Assembly: GCF_030269925.1 (NCBI RefSeq)
Contig: NC_085124.1
Coordinates: 15,810,001 to 15,874,000, forward strand
Origin: Bombyx mori
Taxonomy: Eukaryota; Arthropoda; Insecta; Lepidoptera; Bombycidae
Reading direction: 5' to 3'
Length of the DNA: 64,000 nt
This document shows, piece by piece, positions 11,684-22,522 of the stretch; the stretch's first letter is position 1; each line of letters begins with the position of its first letter. The translations under genes were made by a program, and so were the position numbers. A model generated the notes under the pieces. The model saw nothing but the letters and a program-made list of their open reading frames with translations. It ran no database searches and had not been told where the DNA came from.

Positions 11684-11970
11684 ATCGAACCAACAAAATT
11701 ATAATTTGCGTAATTACTGGTGGTAGGACCTCTGGTGAGTCTGCTCGGGTAGGTACCGCCGCTCTGTCTATTTCTGCCGTGAAGCAGTAATGCGTTTCGG
11801 TTTGAAGGGTGGGGCAGCCATTGTAACTACCTATACTGAGACCTTAGAACTCATACCTCAAGGTGGGCGACAGCATTTACGTTGTAGATGTCTATGGACT
11901 CAATTAACCAATTAACACCAGGTGGGCAGTGAACCCGTACATCTAAGAAACCATCTAAAAAAAAAAAAAA
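11684..11970 (+). mobile_element. Bm1-type SINE, 5'-truncated
   Basis: Body from AAATTATAATTTGCGTAATTACTGG through GAAGCAGTAATGCGTTTCGG to AACACCAGGTGGGCAGTG, ending in poly(A). Lacks the tRNA-like head. Confidence 0.88.
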
Positions 11971-12647
11971 TCTCATTATCCATTAACCAGTATTCAATAA
12001 GCCTTGGTACTGCAAGAATATAATTTACAAGTTTTTTTTTAAAAAAGAAACCATTTAATAAGTACTGTTACGACTATAAATCCAATAGCAATTTCATATA
12101 TCTTCCGCGTCAGAACAGGTTCCCTTACGAACGTGTTCTATACCGACCGCACGATGTAGCCTGCGTTCAAACCCCACTGAGAATACACTTTTTGTTTTTT
12201 TTAATTATGAATTCCAAATGTCTACGATAAGTTTGACACGATAAGATGTGTTTCCTAAAGTATTAGTTGAACTTATTATTAAAAAATTATAAAAAAATAA
12301 TGGCGAATGTGAAACAAAATAAAGTACTGGAATGAATAAAGTAGTTATGACGTTCTTGTAACGAGTAGGTGAAGTTCGTAGCCGGACGAGCGCTCGTGTT
12401 CACTGATAAAGATGGCAGCCCCGCTCGACGCGCTGCACAATCCGATATTTGTAATTACATTCGTTTAGTATCTCAATAAAGCACCGCTTTGCGCAATAAG
12501 GCTTTCCCTACTGATCTCAACTATGATTTGATGTCGTTTTTTTGAGCCATTTGTAAATATTTGAAGAGCAACGATCAAAAAACTTGAATCGCGCTATTAA
12601 CATTTTCAAGTTATTTGGTATATATACATTAATGATTGCCTCACGCT
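11971..12647. other. No gene recognised
   Basis: AT-rich. A GTTCAAACCCC motif at about 12170 resembles a pol III B box and could be the head of an unrelated tRNA-derived SINE, but no A box or cloverleaf is convincing. Confidence 0.35.
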
Positions 12648-12760
12648 CACCTGAGGTGGTAGAGTGAAAGCTCGCCCGGATGGGTACCACCGTCCTGCCT
12701 ATTTCTACCGCCAAGCAGTTGTACTGTGTTCCGGATTGAAGGGCAGGATAGCCGGCCTTT
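12648..12760 (+). mobile_element. Diverged Bm1-like SINE scrap
   Basis: About 110 bp align with the Bm1 middle part (GTGGTAGAGTGAAAGCTCGC, GGGTACCACCGTCCTGCC, TTCTACCGCCAAGCAGT) but with many differences. An old or subfamily copy. Confidence 0.6.
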
Positions 12761-13289
12761 TGCGCATATACAGAGCGTTCTTATTGTATTTTTTAAGTTT
12801 ATGCAGTTTTCCCTATTACATTCGTTTGATTAAACATTTAATAAAGTAGCTGCTATTAATCGTCATTTATAATAACTACAAGCGACCCGCCTTCGTTTCG
12901 CTTTGGTAACTAATTTATTATTGAATATTCTTTTATTCAAATCTGATCCTGACAGCAACAATCACAATAAAAAAGAACCTAACCAATAAAAAATATAATA
13001 TTTTCTCTTCTTAAATTAATGGTTCACTATTTTGGCGATAATAGCTTACAAATACAAAGCAGATATGTATATTGTATGCTGTCACGGGCTTTTTTGTACG
13101 ACTATTTGGGATAAACGTTTTCATTTTAATTATAATTATGTATACGTGTAACTACAACGGGTTTTGCGGCGCACGCAAAAACAGCTCCCAGATGGCAGAT
13201 TTTTTTCCTTCTTACTAGACACTTATCGCTATATTTTGAGTAGATCACTATTCACAGTAAATTTTTCATCCCCGCCTTTAAAAAAAAAA
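12761..13289. other. No gene recognised
   Basis: AT-rich, no supported ORF. Confidence 0.4.
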
Positions 13290-13690
13290 GATAGACAAGA
13301 AGAAAGATCGACATTCCTCACATACAACGGTGCTCCGACGGCTATCCTGTAGAAACGGGATTGAATGATCTGGAGAGTGTTTATGTGCATGTTGGTCACG
13401 CGAGCGAACAATACACTTGCATAGGTCATGACGGAACGTATGCAAGTTTTGTACAGCGTCACCTTGCTATGAAGAAACAATTGACTTCGCTTGGAGATCA
13501 TGGGGTAGAATCAACCGAGTAGGAACGCGGTTCGGTCGCGTGCTGACTTAATGTGGGGACCTAATGTGTTGCCTCTGTTAAGAGTGGCGCCTAGGTACTT
13601 AGTCTTAGAAGCCTACAGTATAGGCTGGTCAAAGATTTTGTTACCAGGAATGAAGTTACCGTGCTTAATTCTGGAGATGCTAGCAGTAGT
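13290..13690 (-). mobile_element. Jockey-clade LINE fragment (family B), RT thumb region
   Basis: The minus-strand frame at 13229-13501 contains VTLYKTCIRSVMTYASVLF and then RFYRIAVGAPLYVRNVDL, the region after the jockey RT core. Coding similarity continues, frameshifted, to about 13690. The 3' part is missing and replaced by A/G-rich sequence near 13280-13310. Confidence 0.8.
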
Positions 13691-13971
13691 GCTAGAAGGG
13701 GAAACCATAGATAAAACTTTACAGTAGTTACAATGAAACTGTGACATATAACGATATTATAACGTGTGTGGGTGTGCTGGTGTGAGGTGCAGGTCACTGC
13801 AGTCCGATGCAATATTCGACACTCTTGCTTGTTGACAATACGTGTTATTACGAAACACACAATTAGTCTCTGCTATATTATTAAAGAGTACTTTGCCTGA
13901 AACAAGTAGGTACAGCGGAAAACGTTGCAAGCGTACAGACAAAGCTTATGTTGCATAAAAAGCGTAATATT

Positions 13972-14126
13972 ATAATTTGCGTAATGCCTGGTGGTAGGAC
14001 GGCTTGTATCTCCTGTCATCCTGCCTATTTCTGTCGTGAAGCATTTGTGTTGTAGATGTCTATGGGCTCCGATAATACCACGTGTGATTTGGGCTCGTCC
14101 ACGCATATGAGCAATTAAGACGAGCC
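13972..14126 (+). mobile_element. Bm1-type SINE with internal deletion
   Basis: Starts AATATTATAATTTGCGTAAT, keeps CCTGCCTATTTCTGTCGTGAAGCA, then jumps to TTGTAGATGTCTATGGGCTCC and GGGCTCGTCCACGCATATG. The TGCGTTTCGG block is deleted. Confidence 0.75.
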
Positions 14127-15008
14127 CAGCGCGTGGGCTTGGCCACATACTCACCACTTTGTATAACATCAAAACGCATGCGTGTATTCACTGCAATTCA
14201 CTGCGCTCACAACGCGGCTGGACCTGCCGTGCACGCCGACGGACGAGCTCTTCCCTAACCCATCAAATACAAGTTAACGACGAGTCCAATGAAGAACCTA
14301 TTACGGTAACACATAACACTTACAGGGTACTTATACGAAGCTAAACGACATTTAACATTCAGCGAGATTCGTGAAGTAATTGTTAAATGTAGCGTGACGT
14401 CATGAGGCAACCGAGCGTGACGTCACGAGGCGCACTGCACACAGCGACAACAAACTTGACACCCACTGAGCTGAGGTAGGACACCGATATGCGGTTGCAC
14501 CTTCTACTTTATCAATTATTCAATTTCAATTTTGCAAGGTTTTTACATACAGTTTATTTCGCCCCCTTCATTAAGTCGAGGTCCGAATTTTATCATAAAA
14601 TGGCAGTCCCGCCTGCCAGTCAAGGCATGGCTGGTTCGTGCTAGAGACAGGCAGAATGCTGGTACATCCCCGTGCGAGAATACAATCAGCTTTGCTACCA
14701 GAACTTACCAGCGACAGAAAGTAATTAACCACAAACAAAAAAATCCATTATTTTTTACCATTTTACCATCAATACTGCAAAATTGAAATTTGCTTAGTTT
14801 TTAGGATATGAAAAAGCTCAAACGTCCATTATAATAATACGATGTAAAGTAGCTGAGTAAAACGCAGTTATGTAAATGTGTAACTCCACGTTATCATCAC
14901 GATATTATTGCCAAAGTAACTTACTGAACTGAACCTGTGCTGTGTAGTAAGCAGGAGGGAGTAGTGAGGTTGCGTAAGAGCAATAATTAAAGGGTAAAGT
15001 TTGTGTCT
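14127..15008. other. No gene recognised; two CRE-like sites
   Basis: No supported ORF. Near 14390-14430 the motif GCGTGACGTCA occurs twice about 25 bp apart (GTGACGTCATGAGG and GTGACGTCACGAGG). TGACGTCA is the palindromic CREB/ATF-type site. It could be a promoter fragment or a repeat. Confidence 0.4.
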
Positions 15009-15012
15009 ATTT

Positions 15013-15671
15013 TTTTTTTTTTTTTTTTTTTCGGGCCGGGGGCCGAACCTCCTACGAGGTCCCCGCGCCTAGGGGGCGCGCGGGGTATGTGAGACTCAAC
15101 GATCTGCAGGTGTTGAGAGCAGATCGCGGGCCCAAGGATTTTAGGGCCCACCCACTAAACGACTCCCCTGCACTCTTACACCCGACGTCCGATCTCCGTC
15201 CGGGGTCAGAACCCGTTCAGAGTAGGGGGGTTCCCGCGGTCAACACTACAACCAGACACGCGGCGCCACCCCGAGGACGCCCGACTGACGGGTCGTCGAG
15301 GCGATAGTCGACGACCAACGACGTCAGTCTCCGCGGTACGGCGGCCCTACCAGGCCGCCCGGGCGGTGCCGCTGGTGTTCCGGGATACCCCGCTGGGCCA
15401 GAACCAGCCTGCCGGGTCGGAACGCGATACACCGCCGACCGGGTTGCTCTTCAACAGTATGTTCGGCGACGACAGCGACGACGAAAATGCGGACCGCATC
15501 GCAGTCCGCAGCCGCCGACGCGCCGTCCCGTCCTCCTGGTGCCAGCGCGCTAGAGTGACGGTAGCGTGCGGCGCAGCCTCAACCCCCTTAGGTCGCCCCG
15601 TGACCATCACCGGGAGGAGACTGCCTCCTCATAGGGGCTGGAGCTGGACAAACGCCCTCCTCCGGCCCCCG
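15013..15671 (-). mobile_element. R1-clade LINE 3' end with target-site duplication
   Basis: A 5'-truncated LINE 3' UTR on the minus strand. The poly(A) tail is the T run ending at about 15031. The GC-rich body aligns with the tails at 2.4-2.8 kb and 34.0-34.2 kb. The flanks AAGTTTGTGTCTATTT (14997-15012) and AAGTTTGTGTCTATTT (15672-15687) are a 13-16 bp target-site duplication (the last T residues may be tail). This gives exact boundaries for a canonical target-primed insertion of about 660 bp. Confidence 0.9.
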
Positions 15672-15687
15672 AAGTTTGTGTCTATTT

Positions 15688-16690
15688 GCGTTAACCTGAT
15701 ACACTAAGTTATTACCTAATACGCTTACGACATTTTCAAGATAAGCTTGCATATATTATTATACCTACACGTTCCGAACAACAACATTCGGACCGTCGCC
15801 GCGTCGGTCTACCGAGCAATACCACCCGCTCGGTGGGAGATCTTCCCTCCGTCGTTATACCTACAATCAACCGCAACATACACATTACAATCAACATCAA
15901 TGGTTATATGATAATACACTGTATTTCATTGAGAAATGTACAACGAGTCGATTTCGGCTATCGATGGCTATACCTAATGCAAGGGAAAAGGGATGCTTGT
16001 AGAAAATTGACACATGCCGTAATTATTCAGGTCGGTCACGCTTCACACCGCGAGTTGCTGACATATGGCACAGTAATGAGATGGCACAAGGGGGACATGA
16101 ACCTCCCATTTCCGGGAACAGTAAGCAGTATATTAGTTCAAACCACACATGTAGCAGTATATCTCGTACCTCCGGGCGGAGTGTCGCGTTGTCGACGATC
16201 GACACACTGACTGCAAAGACTGACAGTGCTGCCGATAGTGGAGATGTCGATTATCAGAAAACAATAACAGCCACGACCGGAAGCAATATCACGCTCGTAT
16301 TGGGTAACGGGACAGTCGAAGTAAAACGTAATGAAACACGTGGGCGGATGTCGGTCGGAGCACTAACTTTATTATCCAATATTTACGAGGCCGATATGCA
16401 TACGTTTATATCTGCGAGTATAAAGACATAGCTGAGTCCTCATCGGTTTACGAGCCTCGAGAGAGATCAGCCCCCGTCAATGTTTCCACACTGTTGTGCA
16501 CTCCATTCCATTGCACACAACTACAAGTATAATGCCATCATCATTTCAAAATTTAACTAATTATAATAAAACTATTAACAGAGTTTATCTGTTTGTTTGA
16601 AGTTGTGAAGCACACTCAGTGGGGATTCTCGAATCTCGTTATCTCGTTATCGACTCAATCAAATTACGTTTTTGAATGTTATATGTGTCG
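15688..16690. other. Unassigned region with one 116-codon ORF
   Basis: The plus-strand frame 16081-16431 starts MAQGGHEPPISGNSK and contains KTITATTGSNITLVLGNGTV, a Ser/Thr-rich stretch. I recognise no domain. No promoter or splice signals tie it to another exon, and a competing frame (15833-16210) overlaps it. Nothing else is visible in this kilobase. Confidence 0.3.
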
Positions 16691-16696
16691 GCTAAT

Positions 16697-17141
16697 GAAG
16701 TTATACTTCTTTAGGCGCGTTATGAAAAATTTATGAGAGTGAAATTTTATGATGCGTGCGCACCGTGACACAAAATTAACAGAATGAAGTTGCCCACTAA
16801 ATTGCTCATTACAATACGACCGACGTAACTTGGCGAGTCTGAATCTAGCCGCAGGTGAACTTTCCGAACCCTACCGAGATATACCGAATTTATACGATGT
16901 CAAGAAAAGGGATGTCCAATATGCGTGTTTGGGGATGTTGTTTAATCGATTTTTTTTTCAAACCGATGAAAAAAAAAAAAATTATAAAAATAAAGTATAA
17001 CTTCTTAAGCGCGTACATAAGTACACGCACCCTTTTTTATTTATTTGAGTCATTACTAGCCGCGCCCGTGACATTGGTTCATGTTTAATATAATAATATT
17101 ATTATGATACACGACGTATAATATCGATGAGAAGTTATACT
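16697..17141. repeat. AT-rich repeat with a 20-bp direct repeat
   Basis: TTATACTTCTTTAGGCGCGT (near 16702) and GTATAACTTCTTAAGCGCGT (near 16994) form an imperfect direct repeat about 290 bp apart. The second is followed by AAGTACACGCAC, resembling sequence at 50.09 kb beside a MITE. Probably the remnant of a small DNA transposon. Confidence 0.4.
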
Positions 17142-17142
17142 A

Positions 17143-17228
17143 AACTAACAGACCCGGCCACACGTTGCTGTGGTTAAGGTTTTTGTTTCTAAATAGCACG
17201 TGGCCGGCTATGCTTATACCAAATTTTT
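17143..17228 (+). mobile_element. 5' end of RTE-clade LINE, split off by a Bm1 insertion
   Basis: ACTAACAGACCCGGCCACACG through TTTCTAAATAGCACGTGG matches the first 75 bp of the short RTE derivative at 58.82 kb. There this sequence runs on uninterrupted into TTTACAAAGTAAGAACAATTGG, which in this copy reappears only at 22.53 kb. The gap is filled by a minus-strand Bm1 that itself holds the BEL/Pao element. Confidence 0.75.
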
Positions 17229-17581
17229 TTTTCTTTGTTTTATTTATTTATTTGTAAGATAAATGGACGAGCTCACAGCCCACCTGATGTTAAGTGGCTA
17301 CTGGAGCCCATAGACATCTACAACGTAAATGCGCTACCTACCCGAGATATAATTTCTACGGTCTCAGTTTAGTTACAACGGCTGCCCCGCCCTTCGAACC
17401 GAAACACATTACTGCTTCACGGCGGAAATAGGCGGGGTGGTGGTACCTACCCGTGCGGACTCCCAATAGGTCCTACCACCAGTGATTATGCAAATTATAA
17501 TTTTGCGGGTTTGATTTTTATTACACGATGTTATTCCTTCACCGTGGAAGTCAATCGTGAACATTTGTTGAGTACGTATTT
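17229..17581 (-). mobile_element. Bm1-type SINE, 3' part (interrupted copy)
   Basis: The left portion of a minus-strand full-length Bm1 includes the T-rich tail and the body up to GTTGAGTACGTATTT, where it is cut by the BEL/Pao LTR. The head continues at 22421. TTATAC on both sides of the Bm1 (about 17217 and 22527) is a plausible short target duplication in the RTE. Confidence 0.9.
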
Positions 17582-17854
17582 TGTTAACGAATCAACGTCA
17601 CGTGATACATTGATGGCTGTGATTGGCCAACGATGACGTCATATCGCACAAACCAATCACAAAACAGGAAACGCAACAGTGGCTCCAATTGTCAAAATTT
17701 AAAATTATTATAACACGAAGAAAAAAGATGGACGCGCATTTCAATTTCGTATTTGTAAAATAATTAAAAACAATATAATGAGTATTTGAAGAAGTAAACG
17801 CATTTATTCATTTTCTTGGCCACCTCAAGATACATCTAAGAAATAGACGCAACA
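17582..17854 (+). repeat. 5' LTR of the BEL/Pao element
   Basis: 273 bp, TG...CA ends. It contains an E-box CACGTG (17599-17604), a CRE-type TGACGTCA (17634-17641) and inverted CCAAT boxes (GTGATTGGCC and CCAATCAC). No canonical TATA box was pinned down. The 24 nt after it (TTTCTATTGGACCTTC onward) are the expected primer-binding-site position; I could not assign the tRNA. Confidence 0.95.
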
Positions 17855-18156
17855 TTTCTATTGGACCTTCAGCACCGGATCATCAATTCAGTTGAACCAG
17901 ACGCTTACTTGAGAGACGCATCGGCCATTGAAAAGGAAAATTCGGAAAATCTCACCAGCTTCGCAAGATTACAGTGCTTTGGCAAGGCGTGCTAACCAAA
18001 ATTTGCTAAATTTTTCCCCTTCGCGTATATAGTACTCTGCTTTTTTCAAACCTTTTTTGCTTTTCATTTTGCGTACGTATTTTCACTAATATTGAGCAGC
18101 TGTTTTGTTTTATTATTTAAAAACTGTAAGTACACCACCATTTACTTGTTTCCACA

Positions 18157-20526
18157 ATGGCTACATCAGATCATAAGTTTGAATTAATGATGAAAGATCT
18201 TAAAAGAAAACGCGCATCTATTAATTGTCGTTTGACTAACTTTGGAAAATATGTGAATTCATTCGAAAGTGTAGAATTAACTGTTCATCAACGTACCGAG
18301 CTAAAACTGCGGATGGCAGGATCGCAAAGTTTAATGAAAGATTTTAACCTCGTTCAGACTCAAATAGAAGAAATTAGTGTAGAAATTGATATAGAAAAAC
18401 AGTTAGAATCGCGTGAAGATTTCGAGCAAAAATATTATAATATTCTTGCCCTTGCTGAATGTCTGACCACCGCTGATGAAAAGTCAAATGGTATGATGTC
18501 TGAACCACCGATTACAAGTTCTCAAAGTATTAAATTACCCACTATATCTGTCCCCACCTTTGACGGCTTATATGAGCACTGGTTAGAGTTCCGCGATACA
18601 TTTTTGTCATTGATACATAATAGTGAAACAATTACAGAAATTCAAAAATTTCATTATTTAAAATCGTCTTTGTCCGGTAACGCTAAATCGGTCATAGATT
18701 CCATAGAATTCTCTGCTAATAATTATAAAGTTGCTTGGGAACTACTGTTAAATCGATTTGATAATACGAAATTATTAGTACATAACCATGTCAAATCCAT
18801 GTTTACCATGCAATCGTTGACTAAAGAATCACCAGTGCAATTACGCAGATTAATTGATAATATTTTAAAAAACCTTCGCGCTTTAAAGCTTTTAGGGGAA
18901 CCTACAGAGTATTGGGATACGTTAATCATTTACATTATTGTCACAAAATTAGATTCCATTACCGAACGGGAATGGGAACAGCACAAGTGTAGTGATTACA
19001 TCAAGATTACATCAACCAATAACACCAAAACTGTAGTTCAACTAAATGACTTACTTCAGTTTCTTAGAAATAGGGCGGATATTTTGGAAACACTTATAGT
19101 ATCACACAGTAAAGCAGGCGTATATAGCGCGACAGACAATAATAAAAAGCAATTCAGTAACCAGTTAACATCTAAATTTCATTGCAATATAGTTTCAAAT
19201 AAACCAAATAATAATAATAAATCACAAGGAAAGAATTCACGTAATTACAGACCCTGTATAATGTGTAATGATTTACATCCGCTATATTCATGTCAAAAGT
19301 TTTTGGACCTAAGCGTGCAAAATAGATTAAAATTTATCCAAACTAAACAGTTGTGCCCTAATTGCATGCGTCCAGGACATACTGTTGACACCTGTGTGTT
19401 CGGGCCGTGTCGAAAATGTGATAAAAAACATAATTCATTAATTTGCGATGTAATTAAAAATTATGATCATAGTTTCCCTAAAGTTACGTTGCCATCTTGT
19501 GAACAATCAGCCGTCCCGTCTAATACGAAAGATAACTCGCACGCACACTCTTTTCAGGCGCAATCTACTGACACAATTGATAACATGCATCCAGCGCAAC
19601 CAGTTTTGCTGTCCACAGCTATTGTAGAAATACGTAGCCAGTCGGGTGTTTACCATCAAGCGCGCGCTCTACTCGATAGTGGCAGCGAACGTTCATTCAT
19701 CACACAAACACTTTGTGACAAATTAAATCCACCAATAATACAGTCCACTCAAGAAATTCACGGCGTAGGTAATACAATAACACAGTGTTCGCAATCCTGT
19801 GATATTGAGATCAAATCACGCACTAGTAGTTATACTGCACGCGTTCAGTGTTTAATTCTACCACAAATAACATCAAACTTACCTATGAAGACATATAACG
19901 TTAATTTGTTTACCATACCGGATAACATTGTACTTGCAGATCCAACGTTTTATGATAGTCAGCCGATTGACTTATTAATAGGCGCGGATTTGTTTTGGGA
20001 ATTAGTTAGAGAAGGTAAAATACGACTTAAAATTGGCCCCTATCTCCAAAATACGCATCTTGGTTGGATAATCTCGGGCTCATTTCAATCTATTACACGC
20101 AAACAAAGACATGTTAGCTGTAACTTTACGCAAACCGTTGACAGTGACACATGCTCATTAGATCAATTATTACGAAGTTTTTGGGAAATCGAAGAATTAC
20201 CAATTAATTTTCCTAAGTTAAGCTACGAGGATCGCGCCTGTGAGGAGCACTTTATTAAAACAACCTCACGGACGGCCGACGGGCGGTTTAAGGTTCGATT
20301 TCCGTTTAAGCACTCTCCGAAGATACTAGGTGACACGCGCACACAAGCTGAACGTCGCTTTTATGCCTTAGAAAAAAGGTTACAACGCAATCCTACTTAC
20401 AAACAAATGTATATCGACTTTATACACGAATGCATTAACTTAGGCCACATGAGTCTTGTACATAGTTATCAAACACCGCATTACTTTTTACCTCATCACG
20501 GTGTGTTTAAAACAATTAGCGCATGA
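18157..20526 (+). CDS. BEL/Pao Gag-protease polyprotein, truncated in RT
   Basis: Intact 789-codon frame. Residues about 1-110 are a charged, probably helical N-terminus. About 127-250 (LPTISVPTFDG, LKSSLSGNAKSVI) are the DUF1759-type Gag core. Cys/His clusters follow: CIMCNDLHPLYSC near 367, the CCHC knuckle CPNCMRPGHTVDTC near 400, and CRKCDKKHNSLIC near 418. A retropepsin-like protease of the BEL type has its active-site DSG at about 507-509. DLLIGADLFW and LGWIISG mark the protease-RT linker. The frame reaches only the first RT residues (YFLPHHGVFKT) and ends at a deletion/frameshift. It could still supply Gag and protease but no polymerase. ATG 18157 is chosen as the first Met, 300 nt after the LTR. 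Confidence 0.92.
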   Translation: MATSDHKFELMMKDLKRKRASINCRLTNFGKYVNSFESVELTVHQRTELKLRMAGSQSLMKDFNLVQTQIEEISVEIDIEKQLESREDFEQKYYNILALAECLTTADEKSNGMMSEPPITSSQSIKLPTISVPTFDGLYEHWLEFRDTFLSLIHNSETITEIQKFHYLKSSLSGNAKSVIDSIEFSANNYKVAWELLLNRFDNTKLLVHNHVKSMFTMQSLTKESPVQLRRLIDNILKNLRALKLLGEPTEYWDTLIIYIIVTKLDSITEREWEQHKCSDYIKITSTNNTKTVVQLNDLLQFLRNRADILETLIVSHSKAGVYSATDNNKKQFSNQLTSKFHCNIVSNKPNNNNKSQGKNSRNYRPCIMCNDLHPLYSCQKFLDLSVQNRLKFIQTKQLCPNCMRPGHTVDTCVFGPCRKCDKKHNSLICDVIKNYDHSFPKVTLPSCEQSAVPSNTKDNSHAHSFQAQSTDTIDNMHPAQPVLLSTAIVEIRSQSGVYHQARALLDSGSERSFITQTLCDKLNPPIIQSTQEIHGVGNTITQCSQSCDIEIKSRTSSYTARVQCLILPQITSNLPMKTYNVNLFTIPDNIVLADPTFYDSQPIDLLIGADLFWELVREGKIRLKIGPYLQNTHLGWIISGSFQSITRKQRHVSCNFTQTVDSDTCSLDQLLRSFWEIEELPINFPKLSYEDRACEEHFIKTTSRTADGRFKVRFPFKHSPKILGDTRTQAERRFYALEKRLQRNPTYKQMYIDFIHECINLGHMSLVHSYQTPHYFLPHHGVFKTISA

Positions 20527-21047
20527 GTGTGAGGTTCCGTAAGTGAAAGAAACTTAATGATAAGCATTATTTTATCGGGCGCATCACAAATTTATGACCC
20601 CTTAGGTTTAATTTAGTCCAGTTATTACTTTCGCTAAAATATTATTACAAAAATGTTGGCTGTTGAAACTTAATTGGCATGAACCGGTTCCTTGTGACGT
20701 CGCGCAAGTATGGGATCGATTTTATTCTTGTCTATCATTGTTAAATAACATACACATATCGCGCTATGTTATGTGTAAGTAAGCCAAGTAAGCAGCAACG
20801 CATGAGTGTTAGGTTTCCAGAAGCTAATGCTCAGTTATTAAAATTGAATTTATTTATTGATAATAATCTTTTAATACGCGTCGGTGGACGTATTCAGAAT
20901 TCAATCGATTTTAGTTACGATAAACGTCATCCTATTTTGTTACATTCTAAACATAATTTTACAGTTTTATTGTTTAAATACGAACACACTCGAATGATGC
21001 ATGCTGCGCCGCAACTTCTTTTGTATACGTTACGAGAGTCATGGTAG
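20527..21047 (+). pseudogene. BEL/Pao RT C-terminal and RNase H remnants
   Basis: After the Gag-Pro stop, about 20600-20700 shows IYDPLGLI and, in another frame, PVITFAKILLQKCW, which follow the RT core in this superfamily. The catalytic RT core between YFLPHHG and IYDPLG is absent. At 20766-21047 the frame resumes with LLIRVGGRIQNSIDFSYDKR, the pre-integrase region, so RNase H is also gone. The sequence GCATGAGTGTGAGGTTCC at 20520 has a near match at 20800 (GCATGAGTGTTAGGTTTCC). This could be microhomology linked to a deletion. Confidence 0.85.
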
Positions 21048-22068
21048 CCTATTGGAGGTCGTAATCTTGCCAAGAAGGTGGTACATAGTTGTATGAAGTG
21101 TGCCCGATTGCGCGCAGTAACTGTTAATCCCATAATGGGGAATCTGCCTCGAGAACGACTACAGCCAGGTTTTCCCTTCTTACGCTGTGGAGTGGATTAT
21201 GCAGGACCAGTGTTCATTTTAAATCGTAGGGGCAGGGGAGCAAGATTACAAAAATCGTATTTAAGTTTATTTATATGTTTTGCTTCACGCGTTGTACATC
21301 TCGAGCTTGTGACCGACCTTTCATCAGATGCTTATTTGTTGGCACTGAAGATGTTCATTTCACGTCGAGGAAAAGCTATTGAAATATACTCCGATAACGG
21401 GCGCAATGAATGAATTCGCAAAGTTTTTAAATTGATGTTCAGATGACATTAAGGTATACGCGATTTCTCAAAATATACATTTTAGATTGATACCGTGTTA
21501 TGCTAGTCATTTTGGGGGCTTGTGGGAGGCTGGTGTTAGAAGCTATAAGTATCATTTGCGGCATGTGGTTGGCAACGCACACCTTACATTTGAAGAAATG
21601 AGCACAGTACTATCGCAGGTTGAAGCTGTCCTCAACTCCCGACCTTTAAACCCTATGTCCTCAGATCCACAGGATTTTCTTCCACTTACCCCAGCTCATT
21701 TTTTGGTTGGCCGTCCGCTAACTGCACCTGTACCTGATGACCTTCACGATGTTCCGGCTAGTCGACTTACCAGATACCAGAGAGTTGAACAGATCCGCCA
21801 GCACTTCTGGAGCCGCTGGGCTAAAGAATACGTGTCAGAGATGCAAACCAGGAGCAAATGGTACCAACATAAGGGTGAGCTCAAGGAAAACATGTTGGTT
21901 CTTATAAAAGATGACAACTTACCGCCATTGAAATGGAGCTTGGGACGAATTATAAAAACATATCCAGGCAAAGACAGCTTGTCACGTGTGGCTGATATTC
22001 GCAAAGCGGATGGGATTGTGAGACGGGCATTCTCCAAAATCTGTCCCCTTCCCTTACATGAAGACTGA
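21048..22068 (+). pseudogene. BEL/Pao integrase, broken
   Basis: Three open pieces. 21048-21413 carries the zinc-binding end (HSCMKCARLRA), the catalytic VDYAGP Asp and the second Asp in YSDNG. A frameshift/stop zone follows at 21413-21487. 21487-22068 carries FGGLWEAGVRSYKYHL with the catalytic Glu, then the C-terminal DUF5641-type region (LNSRPLNPMS, LTPAHFLVGRPL, RIIKTYPGKDSLSRVADIR). Stop at 22066-22068, 79 bp before the 3' LTR. All three catalytic acids are present but not in one frame. Confidence 0.88.
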
Positions 22069-22147
22069 TTACGCACGATAGCAGCTGCTGGGTTCCTGAA
22101 TGATCATCGCCAATTGTTGGAACCTGGTGCTTCCAAGGCCGGGAGCA

Positions 22148-22420
22148 TGTTAACGAATCAACGTCACGTGATACATTGATGGCTGTGATTGGCCAACGAT
22201 GACGTCATATCGCACAAACCAATCACAAAACAGGAAACGCAACAGTGGCTCCAATTGTCAAAATTTAAAATTATTATAACACGAAGAAAAAAGATGGACG
22301 CGCATTTCAATTTCGTATTTGTAAAATAATTAAAAACAATATAATGAGTATTTGAAGAAGTAAACGCATTTATTCATTTTCTTGGCCACCTCAAGATACA
22401 TCTAAGAAATAGACGCAACA
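22148..22420 (+). repeat. 3' LTR of the BEL/Pao element
   Basis: 273 bp, identical by eye to the 5' LTR. The purine-rich AAGGCCGGGAG just upstream is the likely polypurine tract. Confidence 0.95.
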
Positions 22421-22522
22421 TATTTCATTAGAAAAATTGGTACCCGCCTGCGGGATCGGAACACCGGTGCATCGCTACATACGAATGCACCGGACGTCTT
22501 ATCCTTTAGGCCACGACGACTT
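22421..22522 (-). mobile_element. Bm1-type SINE, 5' (tRNA-like) part of the interrupted copy
   Basis: Continues from the target duplication with CATTAGAAAAATTGGTACCC and the tRNA-like head (CACCGGTGCATCGC, ATCCTTTAGGCCACGACGAC on the plus strand). The B-box region carries a substitution (GATCGGAACACC where other copies have TTCGAACACC). Confidence 0.92.

Larger units (their letters stand above)
17582..22420 (+). mobile_element. BEL/Pao LTR retrotransposon, pol-deleted, identical LTRs
   Basis: Two 273-bp LTRs start TGTTAACG and end GCAACA and are flanked by the 5-bp duplication TATTT (17577-17581 and 22421-22425). By eye the LTRs do not differ at any base. Between them lie a Gag/protease ORF, broken RT remnants and integrase pieces. 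The total of 4839 bp is short for BEL/Pao because parts of RT and RNase H are missing. It sits inside a Bm1 SINE: joining the flanks minus one TATTT gives back an uninterrupted Bm1. Confidence 0.95.

Noticed and set aside
12160..12190. B-box-like GTTCAAACCCC as a tRNA gene
   Set aside because: No matching A box or cloverleaf; at most a relic of a tRNA-derived SINE.
15833..16431. Overlapping 125- and 116-codon frames
   Set aside because: Kept only as an unassigned region: no recognisable domain, two frames compete, no splice or poly(A) context.
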